From assembly GCA_013214445.1 (NCBI GenBank), contig JABSPG010000119.1, forward strand, positions 1 to 9,954: a stretch of DNA of 9,954 bases, read 5' to 3'. The notes beneath the pieces are model-generated. The model ran no database searches. It saw only the letters and a program-made list of their open reading frames with translations, and was not told the DNA's origin. This document shows positions 1 to 7,540 of this stretch, piece by piece. The DNA is from Ekhidna sp. GTDB taxonomy: Bacteria > Bacteroidota > Bacteroidia > Cytophagales > Cyclobacteriaceae. The number at the start of each line of letters is the position of its first letter. Positions within the stretch are counted from its first letter, which is position 1. Position numbers and translations under genes: made by a program.

Positions 1-948
1 AAAAAAACTAATAACAATTTTCCTGAAAAAAAAATATTCCGTGCTAATTTAATCGAAACTTTGAGATATGGTGAAAACCCTCATCAAAAAGGTACCTTTT
101 ACGGAGACCTATCGGAGTACTTTGATCAGCTTCATGGAAAGGAAATCTCTTACAACAATCTGGTAGATATAGAAGCTGCAGTTCAGTTGATAGCCGAGTT
201 TGAGGAGACAGCATTTGGTATTTTAAAGCATAACAATGCGTGTGGTATAGCTACTGGAAGTAGCACAAAAGAGGCCTACCAGCGAGCGTTTGCGGCAGAT
301 ACAGTATCGGCTTTTGGTGGAGTGCTTGTTTCTAACAAAGAGATTGATGGTGAGACGGCTGAAGAAATGAATAGTCTTTTCTTCGAAATCTTAATTGCTC
401 CTTCGTTTACTGAGGAGGCATTGACCATTCTGAAACAGAAGAAAAATCGGATTCTTCTGGTGCAGAAAAAGACATGGCATCAGCAAACGCAGTACAAGAG
501 CATGTTGAATGGCACAATCGTACAAGACTATGACTTGCAGTCTGAATCAATAGGGGACTTGGAGGTGAAAACTGAAAAGCAGCCCACCGATAAAGAAATT
601 GAAGACCTGCTGTTTGCGGCTAAAGTATGTAAGCAATCAAAGTCAAACACCATTGTATTAGCGATGGGTGGTCAGTTATTGGCTAGCGGTGTTGGTCAGA
701 CTTCTCGCGTAGATGCCTTAAATCAAGCTATTGAGAAAGCGGGAACTTTTGGTTTTGACTTAAATGGAGCTGTGATGGCATCCGATGCTTTCTTCCCATT
801 TCCTGACTGTGTGGAGATTGCTCACAAAGCGGGTATTTCTGCGGTGATTCAGCCCGGAGGTTCCATCAAAGATCAGCTATCGATTGACTACTGCAATGAA
901 AACGGGTTGGCGATGGTGATGACTGGAGTGAGGCATTTTAAGCACTAA
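1..948 (+). CDS. purH: Bifunctional AICAR transformylase / IMP cyclohydrolase PurH, C-terminal part (5' truncated by window edge)
   Basis: PurH carries out the last two steps of de novo IMP synthesis in the cytoplasm: formyl transfer from 10-formyl-THF to AICAR, then ring closure of FAICAR. The frame is open from base 1, so the gene begins outside the window. The first ATG/TTG-type codon (TTG at 61) lies inside the conserved LRYGENPHQ motif and is not a start. About 315 residues are visible of the roughly 510 usual for the family; the N-terminal cyclohydrolase (MGS-like) domain is mostly missing. The transformylase domain shows LKHNNACG (about residues 75-82 of the fragment, containing the catalytic Lys-His pair), TVSAFGGVL, VGQTSRVDA, SDAFFPFPDCVE, AVIQPGGSIKD and the C-terminal MTGVRHFKH. 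All are family hallmarks and look intact. It is convergent with the next gene. The identification is very secure. Confidence 0.97.
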   Translation, partial: KKTNNNFPEKKIFRANLIETLRYGENPHQKGTFYGDLSEYFDQLHGKEISYNNLVDIEAAVQLIAEFEETAFGILKHNNACGIATGSSTKEAYQRAFAADTVSAFGGVLVSNKEIDGETAEEMNSLFFEILIAPSFTEEALTILKQKKNRILLVQKKTWHQQTQYKSMLNGTIVQDYDLQSESIGDLEVKTEKQPTDKEIEDLLFAAKVCKQSKSNTIVLAMGGQLLASGVGQTSRVDALNQAIEKAGTFGFDLNGAVMASDAFFPFPDCVEIAHKAGISAVIQPGGSIKDQLSIDYCNENGLAMVMTGVRHFKH

Positions 949-1002
949 GCTAGAAGAGCGATAAATAGAACTAATTCTTGAGTAATCTAATCTGCTAGCT
1001 TA
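946..1002. repeat. Inverted repeat at the purH stop codon; weak terminator candidate
   Basis: TAAGCTAG at 946-953 includes the purH stop codon and is matched perfectly by CTAGCTTA at 995-1002. The 8-bp arms are separated by 41 nt. It lies in the 80-bp gap between two convergent genes, where a bidirectional terminator would be expected. The long loop and the lack of a T-run after either arm make this weak; it may be chance. Confidence 0.25.
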
Positions 1003-1028
1003 ATGCTGGTCTGAGAATTTTATGACGC

Positions 1029-1736
1029 TTAGTAAGCCTCTTCGAAGCTTTTGCCATCATTTAGATCGTCAATAAACTGGTCAAGTTTTTCTGGAGTGTA
1101 CCACTGGTTCACGACGTATTTTGCAGTTCGATAGTTCATCATTACTTCTTCTCTTGTGCCTGCTCCAAATGATGGGTAGTCTACCATTTTTTTGACGTCC
1201 GGCAGTTTTTGAAAATTATTGGAAAGGGCTTTGAGCGTATCAATGGAATAGTAGGAGCGATGATCGACTTGCATGGCAAGCCCTTCATCAAACCAGACAG
1301 GAATTTTAAACTTTCTAGTGATTGGTCCAACCCTAGCGAAAAGCTCAGTATGTGATAGTTCGTGACTGATAATATCAAGATCCACCCCGTCTTTGCTAAT
1401 CAAAATGTAGGATCCGATATGCATCAAGGCAGCAGCTGGCGTAGGGAAAGGCGAACCGAACTTTCGATAATCTTCTTCTTTGTCGCAATAGATAAACTTT
1501 GGTTGAGTTGTTTTTTCTCCCCAAAACTTTCCTACTCTTTCTTCCGCCAGCTTTATCAATCCACTTAGTTCTGCTACAGTTTCGGCGGATACATGGTCTC
1601 TGTAATACAGATTCTCTTGCTTTTCAAAATCATAGAAGTCAATAAATAGACACCTTGTTGCCTGTGGCAAGGCAATGGCGTGACCGACAGAGCTAATTCC
1701 TAAGATGATGACCAGTGTGATAAGTGTTTTTTTCAT
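1029..1736 (-). CDS. Secreted HExxH zinc-metallopeptidase-like protein (gluzincin / peptidase MA-like)
   Basis: The product is 235 aa from the ATG at 1736. This start was chosen because it begins MKKTLITLV, a typical signal peptide; an in-frame ATG at 1757 would add seven residues. The hydrophobic segment ends at VGHA (about residue 20), a plausible signal peptidase I site, so the protein is probably periplasmic or secreted. The zinc site is visible as HELSH at 125-129, followed 22 residues later by WFDEGLA (148-154), whose Glu151 would be the third zinc ligand, as in gluzincins. A later segment (TAKYVVNQWY) resembles the helix following the active site in peptidase MA-like proteins. Substrate is unknown, and no propeptide or accessory domain is evident. 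It lies 88 bp downstream of the GH53 gene on the same strand and may be its operon partner. The fold class is well supported; the biological role is not. Confidence 0.8.
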   Translation of the reverse strand: MKKTLITLVIILGISSVGHAIALPQATRCLFIDFYDFEKQENLYYRDHVSAETVAELSGLIKLAEERVGKFWGEKTTQPKFIYCDKEEDYRKFGSPFPTPAAALMHIGSYILISKDGVDLDIISHELSHTELFARVGPITRKFKIPVWFDEGLAMQVDHRSYYSIDTLKALSNNFQKLPDVKKMVDYPSFGAGTREEVMMNYRTAKYVVNQWYTPEKLDQFIDDLNDGKSFEEAY

Positions 1737-1824
1737 GATAGTAATATTTGTATACATCGGATACGATACTCCCAGCTGAGTGTTGAAACGTTATGATTAA
1801 AGGCAAACTGGCCCTTTGAAACCT

Positions 1825-2943
1825 TTATTCAGCTCCAAAAAAGGAGAAAGCTTCCAGTGCCTCAACATTCTCAGTGCTAAAGAACGTGGCATTTTCCCAG
1901 TGAGATCCTGTGCCCCACAAAGTCTTGCATGGAGTGCTAACCCAGGCTGGTTCCCAATATATGATTCCATCTCCACCTCCTGCTAGTACCACCTCTTTAA
2001 GATCATTTAGGAACTGGAGTTGACCAGCCGGAGAGATTCCGTATTCAGTTAGTGAGGCATCTCGCCCTAAAATATTGTTTGCCTGATCTACGTCCTGCAA
2101 AGAGTGCGGATAGGCAGTCTCCACAATCATAATTTTCTTATTGAACTGATTTTTGATCGAACTCAGCTCAGCTCCAAGCTCGGATATGCTGACTTTTGAC
2201 CATTGTGGGTAGTAAGAGAGTCCTATCCAATCATAGTTGGCTATTCCATTTTCTTCGGCTTCCTTAAACCACCATGAAACATTTTCGGGTTGGGCTATGT
2301 GAAGCATGGTCCCTATGCTTTGACTGTTTGATTGATTGAAATCCACAACAGCATTCAATCCACTATTCAACAGAAGTGTGTTTCTTTCCCAGTTTATCTT
2401 GTCTCCCTCCTGAACTTCCTCTGACTTCAAGACTTCACTGTTGATCTCATTCCCAACTTGGACGATTGTCGGAACAATCCCTTCAGCCAGTAAGTTTGAT
2501 AGAACCATTTGGGTATATTGAAAAACGGAATCTGACAATACTTCGTCACTTTCCAAGTCTCTCCATGCATTGGGAATAATCTGCTTGCTAGGGTCTGCCC
2601 ACGAATCTGAATAATGAAAATCCAATAGAACATCCATTCCTCGATTTGTCACTTCTTTTGCTGCATGCAAGACATCATCAAGTCCTGAATACCGGTTAAA
2701 GGTTGGGGTGTGCCACAACCTAAGTCGTACCATTTGACATCCTTTATTGGCGAAAAACTCATATGGTTCTACTACCTCTGATTCACTTTTAAATTGAGCT
2801 CCGCAATCCACCATTTCATTCAAGTAGGAAAGGTCTGCTCCAACAATTAATGAGGGGTCTGGAGTGATTTTTGGATCGACTTCTTCAGAGTTCCCACAGC
2901 CCAAAACAACCAAAATACAAATGATAGAACAGAAGAATCTCAT
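1825..2943 (-). CDS. GH53 arabinogalactan endo-beta-1,4-galactanase, lipoprotein
   Basis: GH53 enzymes cleave beta-1,4-galactan, such as pectic type I arabinogalactan, with retention. Start: the ATG at 2943 overlaps the upstream TGA as TGATG and gives 372 aa; a GTG immediately before it would add one residue. The N-terminus is a lipoprotein signal ending LVVLGC, with acylated Cys16. The following residues GNSEEVD are acidic, resembling the Bacteroidota lipoprotein export signal, so outer-surface display is likely (inference). The TIM-barrel hallmarks are present: GADLSYL near 35-41, VRLRLWHTP near 72-80, DFHYSDSWADP near 108-118, VGNEIN with the acid/base Glu166, IGLSYYPQW near 240-248, VETAYPH with the nucleophile Glu275, and IIYWEPAW near 327-334. 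Length fits a single catalytic domain with no carbohydrate-binding module. No SusC/SusD or other polysaccharide-utilisation gene is visible, which is unusual for a GH53 in this phylum. Confidence 0.94.
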   Translation of the reverse strand: MRFFCSIICILVVLGCGNSEEVDPKITPDPSLIVGADLSYLNEMVDCGAQFKSESEVVEPYEFFANKGCQMVRLRLWHTPTFNRYSGLDDVLHAAKEVTNRGMDVLLDFHYSDSWADPSKQIIPNAWRDLESDEVLSDSVFQYTQMVLSNLLAEGIVPTIVQVGNEINSEVLKSEEVQEGDKINWERNTLLLNSGLNAVVDFNQSNSQSIGTMLHIAQPENVSWWFKEAEENGIANYDWIGLSYYPQWSKVSISELGAELSSIKNQFNKKIMIVETAYPHSLQDVDQANNILGRDASLTEYGISPAGQLQFLNDLKEVVLAGGGDGIIYWEPAWVSTPCKTLWGTGSHWENATFFSTENVEALEAFSFFGAE

Positions 2944-3362
2944 CACTGGGTTAGTTTCAATATAAGTTCCACAAGCTCATCTTTCTTCATGCCCTCAAAG
3001 TGCTTCTTCTTTTCTGAATCGCTCATACCTTGCAACTTACTTGCAAAGTCTTGGCCCAGAATCTCAGAAGTACCACTTTCAGGTGCGCCAAAAATCTCTA
3101 TTTCATCAATAGCTGTTATCAAGACCTCTTTTCCTTTTCGCTTTGCAGTTTCTATTGGCTTATAGTTGGAGTCTGAATCTCGTAGAGCCCAGGAGCTATA
3201 GTCTATTTTCAAATGGTCTATTTGTTTTGCCCTTGGGTCAGTTTCTCCAAAAATTCGATGCAGTACACTGATGGTGCTGGTCTTCCAAGCTTCTAAGTCG
3301 AAGCTCTCCAGCTCTAATTTTTCGATCTGCTTTTTTAGCAGTTTTATGTATTGAGTTTTCAT
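2943..3362 (-). CDS. Uncharacterised 139-aa soluble protein, first gene of the GH53 unit
   Basis: Not recognised as a named family. The product has no signal peptide or membrane segment and is rich in Lys, Glu and Asp, so it is predicted to be cytoplasmic and largely helical. The N-terminal part, residues 1-90, has a pattern (EAWKTSTISVLHRIFGE, then IDEIEIFG) like a small helical domain I recall at the front of various uncharacterised bacterial proteins. The C-terminal 30 residues contain FEGMKKDELVELILKL, which resembles a short SAP/Rho-N-like helix-turn-helix, but the match is too short to assign. Its TGA stop overlaps the ATG of the galactanase gene, so the two are probably translationally coupled. 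A cytoplasmic protein coupled to an exported lipoprotein enzyme is a strange pairing. The start at 3362 is the ATG; 57 bp separates it from the divergent membrane-protein gene, so its promoter must lie there. Confidence 0.75.
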   Translation of the reverse strand: MKTQYIKLLKKQIEKLELESFDLEAWKTSTISVLHRIFGETDPRAKQIDHLKIDYSSWALRDSDSNYKPIETAKRKGKEVLITAIDEIEIFGAPESGTSEILGQDFASKLQGMSDSEKKKHFEGMKKDELVELILKLTQ

Positions 3363-3419
3363 CTAAACTCAATTTAGTGATTCAATTCCAATATCTTTTT
3401 GTCTGGAAAACTTAACTTG

Positions 3420-4601
3420 ATGGATCAGTCTGGGCACATTCGATTTCTAAAGGAAAGAAAATCACAAGTCTTTATCATTTCAGTGTTGTATCTGATTGTG
3501 AGCATCTACCTGTACAACAAGTACGGGGTAAGGATTGTCACAGATTCTTCTAGATACCTTGATTATGCTTCACAACTCTCTATTGTTGGGCTTTATTTTG
3601 ATCCCCTAAATTTCTGGTATGTCAGCTATGTGTTCTTTGTGTACTTCTCTCAGCTCATAGGTGAAAGTGGTTGGATTATAATTTTCAACCAATATGTTTT
3701 CGGCCTTGTTGCGGTATACGCGCTCTATGATGGAATCAATCGTTTGACCGGAAAGGCTAGAGTTGGATTTCTTGGAGCATTGATCTTTATACTATTCCCA
3801 GATAATTTGATGTGGCATTCGTATGTCCTTACCGAGTCTTTTTATTGCAGCATGTTGTGCATTGCATTCTATGTGATAGTTAGATTCCATCAGTCTGAAA
3901 AGAGTGTTGTGGACTATCTAATTACTAGTTTGATTTTGTTGATCACTTTTTTTTCTAAGCCGACCTCTCCGGCCTTGTTTATCGCAATGTTCACCCCATT
4001 TGCCTTGCGGTTTCTGATCGAAAGATCATATAGAATATGGAAGATAGCTGGATTATTTCTTGCTAGCTTGATCTTGCTTATACTGGCAAATGGGATTATC
4101 CAGTCGCATCAAGTTCTTCTGATTTACACCAAGGGGGATATCATTTTTGCTATGCACAAATTTCCGAATCATAAGGATTATGAGTTGATGACGATTGATG
4201 TTCCTCAAGATCTGTTTGTTCCTGAGAAGAATCTCCCCATAATGATCCAAATGGGTCAGTTTGTGACGAATAATTTCATCTACTTTTTGAAATTATTTAC
4301 TGCCAAGATACTTATGTATGTCACCCATATTCGACCTTTCTGGTCTATTGAGCACAACTTAGCGATCCTAGTATTTACCTGGCTAACGTATTTTTTTAGT
4401 ATTCGAGCCATTAGAATGCGGCTGATTTCTTTTGATTTTACGATCATCGCTTCAACATATTTTCTAATCCACAGCATACTTATAGGTATTACATGGGCCG
4501 ATTGGGATGGAAGGTTTTTTGTGCCAATTGTCCCTTTGCTTGTTGTTTTAGGGTCAATCGGGATTTCTGGTAAAGCCCTTACACCAAAAGCTCAAGCATG
4601 A
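3420..4601 (+). CDS. Polytopic membrane protein, GT-C-like glycosyltransferase (ArnT/PMT-related)
   Basis: The product is 393 aa from the ATG at 3420; a TTG at 3399 would add seven polar residues and is less likely. About ten to twelve hydrophobic segments are seen, roughly at 17-32, 66-84, 86-103, 117-127, 138-155, 166-179, 184-200, 208-228, 285-301, 312-329, 338-357 and 366-382. After the first segment a loop contains TDSSRYLDYA with Asp42, in the place where GT-C enzymes carry the catalytic Asp of the first periplasmic loop. Other GT-C-like traits are LTES near 137-140 and the C-terminal WDGRFFVPIVPLLVVLG. Such enzymes transfer a sugar from a polyprenyl-phosphate donor on the periplasmic face of the inner membrane. 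Acceptor and donor cannot be told from the sequence. The gene stands alone on the + strand, and its last 23 bp overlap the 3' end of the convergent GNAT gene. Confidence 0.75.
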   Translation: MDQSGHIRFLKERKSQVFIISVLYLIVSIYLYNKYGVRIVTDSSRYLDYASQLSIVGLYFDPLNFWYVSYVFFVYFSQLIGESGWIIIFNQYVFGLVAVYALYDGINRLTGKARVGFLGALIFILFPDNLMWHSYVLTESFYCSMLCIAFYVIVRFHQSEKSVVDYLITSLILLITFFSKPTSPALFIAMFTPFALRFLIERSYRIWKIAGLFLASLILLILANGIIQSHQVLLIYTKGDIIFAMHKFPNHKDYELMTIDVPQDLFVPEKNLPIMIQMGQFVTNNFIYFLKLFTAKILMYVTHIRPFWSIEHNLAILVFTWLTYFFSIRAIRMRLISFDFTIIASTYFLIHSILIGITWADWDGRFFVPIVPLLVVLGSIGISGKALTPKAQA

Positions 4602-5034
4602 TCATATCTTTCGCTTGCCTTCCGTTTTCGAAAATTGGCTCTTTGTAATGACTCAGGAAAAAATCAGTTTTAACATCAAACTTCTTAAACCCCAACTTTT
4701 GATAGAGGCGAAGCTGGTCTTCACTCGTATCGGCTGTCCCAATCAGAAGCCTGCTTATTGCATTTTCTTTACAATAATTGATGGCATGTTTGATAAGATG
4801 TGAACCAAATCCATGTCCTTGATAGCTTTCGTCAACCGCAACGTTCATTATTTCTGCTTCATTGTTTTGTGACGTCATTATTAGAGCTCCAAGTGTTTGA
4901 TCATTTAGCTGGCCAAGAAAGACGTTTGAATCAATCAAATATTTTTTAATCAAATCGATTGAAGGATCAGCCAGGAGAAATAGGTGGAATGGTAGATCTT
5001 CATTGGTTCTTTCTATGATCGTCAGTTTCTCCAT
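4579..5034 (-). CDS. GNAT family N-acetyltransferase (YvbK-like)
   Basis: The product is 151 aa, a typical single-domain GNAT length, and should transfer acetyl from acetyl-CoA to an amine. Motif A is clear: MNVAVDESYQGHGFGSHL (about 63-80), with the QGHGFG pyrophosphate-binding loop at 72-77. Motif B is LYQKLGF at 110-116, whose Tyr is the usual general acid. The C-terminal pattern, FFLSHYKEPIFENG then DMIMLEL, resembles the uncharacterised Bacillus YvbK group, in which a similar HY.EPI.E.G..C.DM segment occurs. Its ATG lies 6 bp after the recG stop codon, so it is very likely co-transcribed with recG. A functional link to recombination is not implied. The substrate is unknown. Confidence 0.88.
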   Translation of the reverse strand: MEKLTIIERTNEDLPFHLFLLADPSIDLIKKYLIDSNVFLGQLNDQTLGALIMTSQNNEAEIMNVAVDESYQGHGFGSHLIKHAINYCKENAISRLLIGTADTSEDQLRLYQKLGFKKFDVKTDFFLSHYKEPIFENGRQAKDMIMLELLV

Positions 5035-5040
5035 ATGTTC

Positions 5041-7134
5041 TTAGCTTATTCGACCCCAGTTTACTGCGTTTTTGCTAAAGGAATCAATGTGTGCTTTTAT
5101 CATCTGATGCTTTGGTAGTTCCAAATTAGGATCTTCCTTAAGCAGATCTTGGGCGGCTACACGAGCCACCTTCAAAATTTCTCCATCTTGCACTAGATCT
5201 GAGACCAGTAAATCAAGAACCCCGCTTTGGCGAGTGCCCATAAGATCTCCAGGGCCCCTTAGTTCCAAGTCTACTTCTGCAATTTTGAATCCATCCGTGG
5301 TGTCCACCATGGTGCGTAAGCGTTTACGCCCGTCAGTACTCAGCTTTACACCAGACATCAATACACAGTAAGATTGATCTGCCCCTCTACCGACCCTTCC
5401 TCGGAGTTGATGGAGCTGGGATAGCCCAAAACGTTCGGCATTTTCAATAACCATGATGGTTGCGTTTGGCACATTGACTCCCACTTCTATGACGGTTGTC
5501 GCAACCATAATCTGTGTTTCGCCTTTCAAGAATCGTTGCATCTCCCATTCCTTGTCCTCTGCTTTCATTCTCCCGTGCACGATGGATATTTGATAGTTCG
5601 GAAAACGGCGAGTGATTCCTTCATATCCATCCATCAGGTCTTTGTAATCAAGGGTAGCGGATTCCTCAATGAGCGGGTAGACGATATAGGCTTGCCTACC
5701 TTTTTCAATTTCGTTTTCTACGAAACCGAACATTTCCAGTCGTTTCGTTTCAAAAAAGTGTTTCGTTTGGATGGGCTTCCTTCCGGAGGGAAGCTCATCA
5801 ATAACTGAAATATCCAGATCGCCATAAAGTGTCATGGCCAGTGTTCTCGGAATAGGCGTAGCGGTCATTACTAAAACGTGCGGATAGACGTCTTTGGTTT
5901 TGGTCCAAAGTTTTGCACGCTGCGCAACCCCAAACCGATGCTGTTCATCAATGATGGCAATCCCTAGTTTTTTGAACTGCACTTTATCTTCCAACAGTGC
6001 ATGTGTGCCCACAAGGATGGTGATGACGCCTGACATTAATCCTTCGTGGATGAGTCTTCGTTCGGATTTTGGCGTAGATCCTGTGAGGCGTGCGATGTGA
6101 ATGCCCAAAGGCTTAGCCTGTTCTTGCAGCCCTTTGAAATGCTGTTCGGCTAGAATTTCTGTAGGTGCCATAAATGCACACTGAAAACCTGAGCCGATGG
6201 CAATGAGCATGGAAAGGAAGGCGACCATCGTCTTGCCGCTTCCCACATCTCCTTGCACCAACCGATTCATTTGCTGTCCGGATCGGAAATCTGAATAAAC
6301 TTCTTTGATGACCCTTTTCTGAGCGCCAGTCAATTCAAAGGGCATGTGGTTTTCATAGAATTGTGTGAGCAGCTCACTGTGATCAATCACCGCGCCGCGG
6401 AACTTCTCTGTTCTTGCAATTTTGAGTTTAATTAACCTTAGCTGAACGAAGAAAAGCTCTTCGAATTTCATCCGGTTTTGGGCAGAAGTGTAATGCTGCG
6501 CAGTTCTGGGGAAGTGCATGGAAACTACTGCTGTCTTCTTATTCACTAGCTTAAACTGGCTAATCAAATGGTCCGGTAATGTCTCTTGGATCTGATTGAC
6601 TGCTTCTACCAGAAGCACTTTCATTGCTTTAGAAAAAAACCTACTATCCAAGCCCTTTTTCTTCATCTTTTCCGTGGTATGGTAGATAGGCTGGAGGTAT
6701 CCTCCTTTGGTGTTCTTTTCAGTTTGCACCTCCACTTCGGGATGAGCCATGTTGAACTTCCCGTTGAACAAAGTAGCTTTTCCAAATGCTACGTATGAAA
6801 CACCGATAGTTAGGTTTCTTTGTATCCACTGTATGCCTTTAAACCATACCATTTCAATGGTTCCAGAATCATCCGCAAAAACCCCGACAAGCCTTGCTTT
6901 TCTTCCTACTCCAATGGTCTTGAAGGACTTGAACACACCTATGATTTGAACATAAGGTAAGTCCGGTTGTAGTTCGTTGATTTTGTAAAACTTGCTGCGA
7001 TCTTCGTGTCTAAAAGGGTAATGCTGCAGCAGATCGCCAAATGTGAAGATTTGCAATTCTTTGTTTACGGTTTCAGCTCTTTGAGGGCCTACACCTTTGA
7101 GGTATTCGATGGATCGATCAAAGAATTGATGCAT
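5041..7134 (-). CDS. recG: ATP-dependent DNA helicase RecG
   Basis: RecG is a cytoplasmic superfamily 2 DNA translocase that remodels stalled replication forks and branch-migrates Holliday junctions. The product is 697 aa from the ATG at 7134, close to E. coli RecG (693 aa). A TTG at 7176 would add 14 residues that do not fit the family; the chosen start puts YLKGVGPQRAE about ten residues in, as usual. The wedge/OB domain is at roughly 60-140. Helicase motifs in order are QGDVGSGKT (294-302, Walker A), APTEILAEQH, DEQHR (396-400, motif II), MTATPIPRT (from 423, motif III), HGRMKAEDKE (from 520), TTVIEVGVNVPNAT (from 546) and QLRGRVGRG (576-584, motif VI). The RecG-specific DLELRGPGDLMGTRQSG segment is at about 622-638. 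Nothing is missing. GNAT follows 6 bp downstream, and a toxin-antitoxin pair lies 103 bp upstream. Confidence 0.97.
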   Translation of the reverse strand: MHQFFDRSIEYLKGVGPQRAETVNKELQIFTFGDLLQHYPFRHEDRSKFYKINELQPDLPYVQIIGVFKSFKTIGVGRKARLVGVFADDSGTIEMVWFKGIQWIQRNLTIGVSYVAFGKATLFNGKFNMAHPEVEVQTEKNTKGGYLQPIYHTTEKMKKKGLDSRFFSKAMKVLLVEAVNQIQETLPDHLISQFKLVNKKTAVVSMHFPRTAQHYTSAQNRMKFEELFFVQLRLIKLKIARTEKFRGAVIDHSELLTQFYENHMPFELTGAQKRVIKEVYSDFRSGQQMNRLVQGDVGSGKTMVAFLSMLIAIGSGFQCAFMAPTEILAEQHFKGLQEQAKPLGIHIARLTGSTPKSERRLIHEGLMSGVITILVGTHALLEDKVQFKKLGIAIIDEQHRFGVAQRAKLWTKTKDVYPHVLVMTATPIPRTLAMTLYGDLDISVIDELPSGRKPIQTKHFFETKRLEMFGFVENEIEKGRQAYIVYPLIEESATLDYKDLMDGYEGITRRFPNYQISIVHGRMKAEDKEWEMQRFLKGETQIMVATTVIEVGVNVPNATIMVIENAERFGLSQLHQLRGRVGRGADQSYCVLMSGVKLSTDGRKRLRTMVDTTDGFKIAEVDLELRGPGDLMGTRQSGVLDLLVSDLVQDGEILKVARVAAQDLLKEDPNLELPKHQMIKAHIDSFSKNAVNWGRIS

Positions 7135-7151
7135 GGAGCTAAGATAGCTCC
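7135..7151 (-). promoter_or_regulatory. Perfect 7-bp hairpin abutting the recG start codon
   Basis: On the minus strand the 17 bases directly before the recG ATG read GGAGCTA-TCT-TAGCTCC, a perfect 7-bp stem with a 3-nt loop. The only purine-rich Shine-Dalgarno-like string nearby (TAGGAG, with GGAG inside the stem) would be paired when the hairpin forms. This could limit ribosome access to recG. There is no following T-run, so it is not a terminator. Regulatory function is inferred from position only. Confidence 0.4.
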
Positions 7152-7237
7152 TACAGGAAAAAGAGCTTACGATCAAGCAAGCAATTAGTCATGCTAAATA
7201 GGTGAAATCTAAACACCGATGAGCTTCTCCATGTTTT

Positions 7238-7540
7238 CTATTTCAACTTTTCGGGATCCTGTCTCGTGTCAAATACTCGAACTATGAGTATTGATTTCTT
7301 CTCTATTCTATAGATAATCTTATGGTGACCACTCACTAAGTAGCGATGCGATTTTTTTCGCTGAGATAAGCTGAGTTCTATTGCACCTGACTCTGGAAAC
7401 TGCTCCAACTGCTCAACTCTTTCCAGTACCGTGCCGATCATTTGATTGGCTGCCTGCGATGATTTTTCTGCTAATAGGCCATGTGCCCGTTCTAAATCTT
7501 TCAGTGATCTAGCTGACCAGATCACCTTGTTATCAATCAT
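7238..7540 (-). CDS. RelE/ParE superfamily toxin
   Basis: The product is 100 aa, the usual size for this family of small toxins, which poison gyrase (ParE) or cleave mRNA on the ribosome (RelE). Matching family features in order: VIWSARSLKDLERAHGLLAE (6-25), a helix with Ala30-Ala31, LEQFPESGA around the conserved Pro49 and Gly52, HRYLVSGHHKIIYRI (65-79), and the C-terminal VFDTRQDPEKL (89-99). The TRQDP ending is typical of the ParE-like branch, so a gyrase-type target is slightly favoured, but the sequence does not settle this. The start codon lies inside the end of the antitoxin gene with an 8-bp overlap (7533-7540), so the pair is translationally coupled. The frame is intact and the toxin is probably functional. 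Confidence 0.9.
   Translation of the reverse strand: MIDNKVIWSARSLKDLERAHGLLAEKSSQAANQMIGTVLERVEQLEQFPESGAIELSLSQRKKSHRYLVSGHHKIIYRIEKKSILIVRVFDTRQDPEKLK

Noticed and set aside
1362..1568. Plus-strand frames opposite the peptidase, recG and gldD genes
   Set aside because: They are antisense shadows of well-supported genes, with no family features of their own.
1784..1830. Imperfect stem (AAAGGGC with GCCTTT on the minus strand) after the GH53 stop
   Set aside because: It has a bulged 6-bp stem with no T-run; not good enough to call a terminator between the GH53 and peptidase genes.
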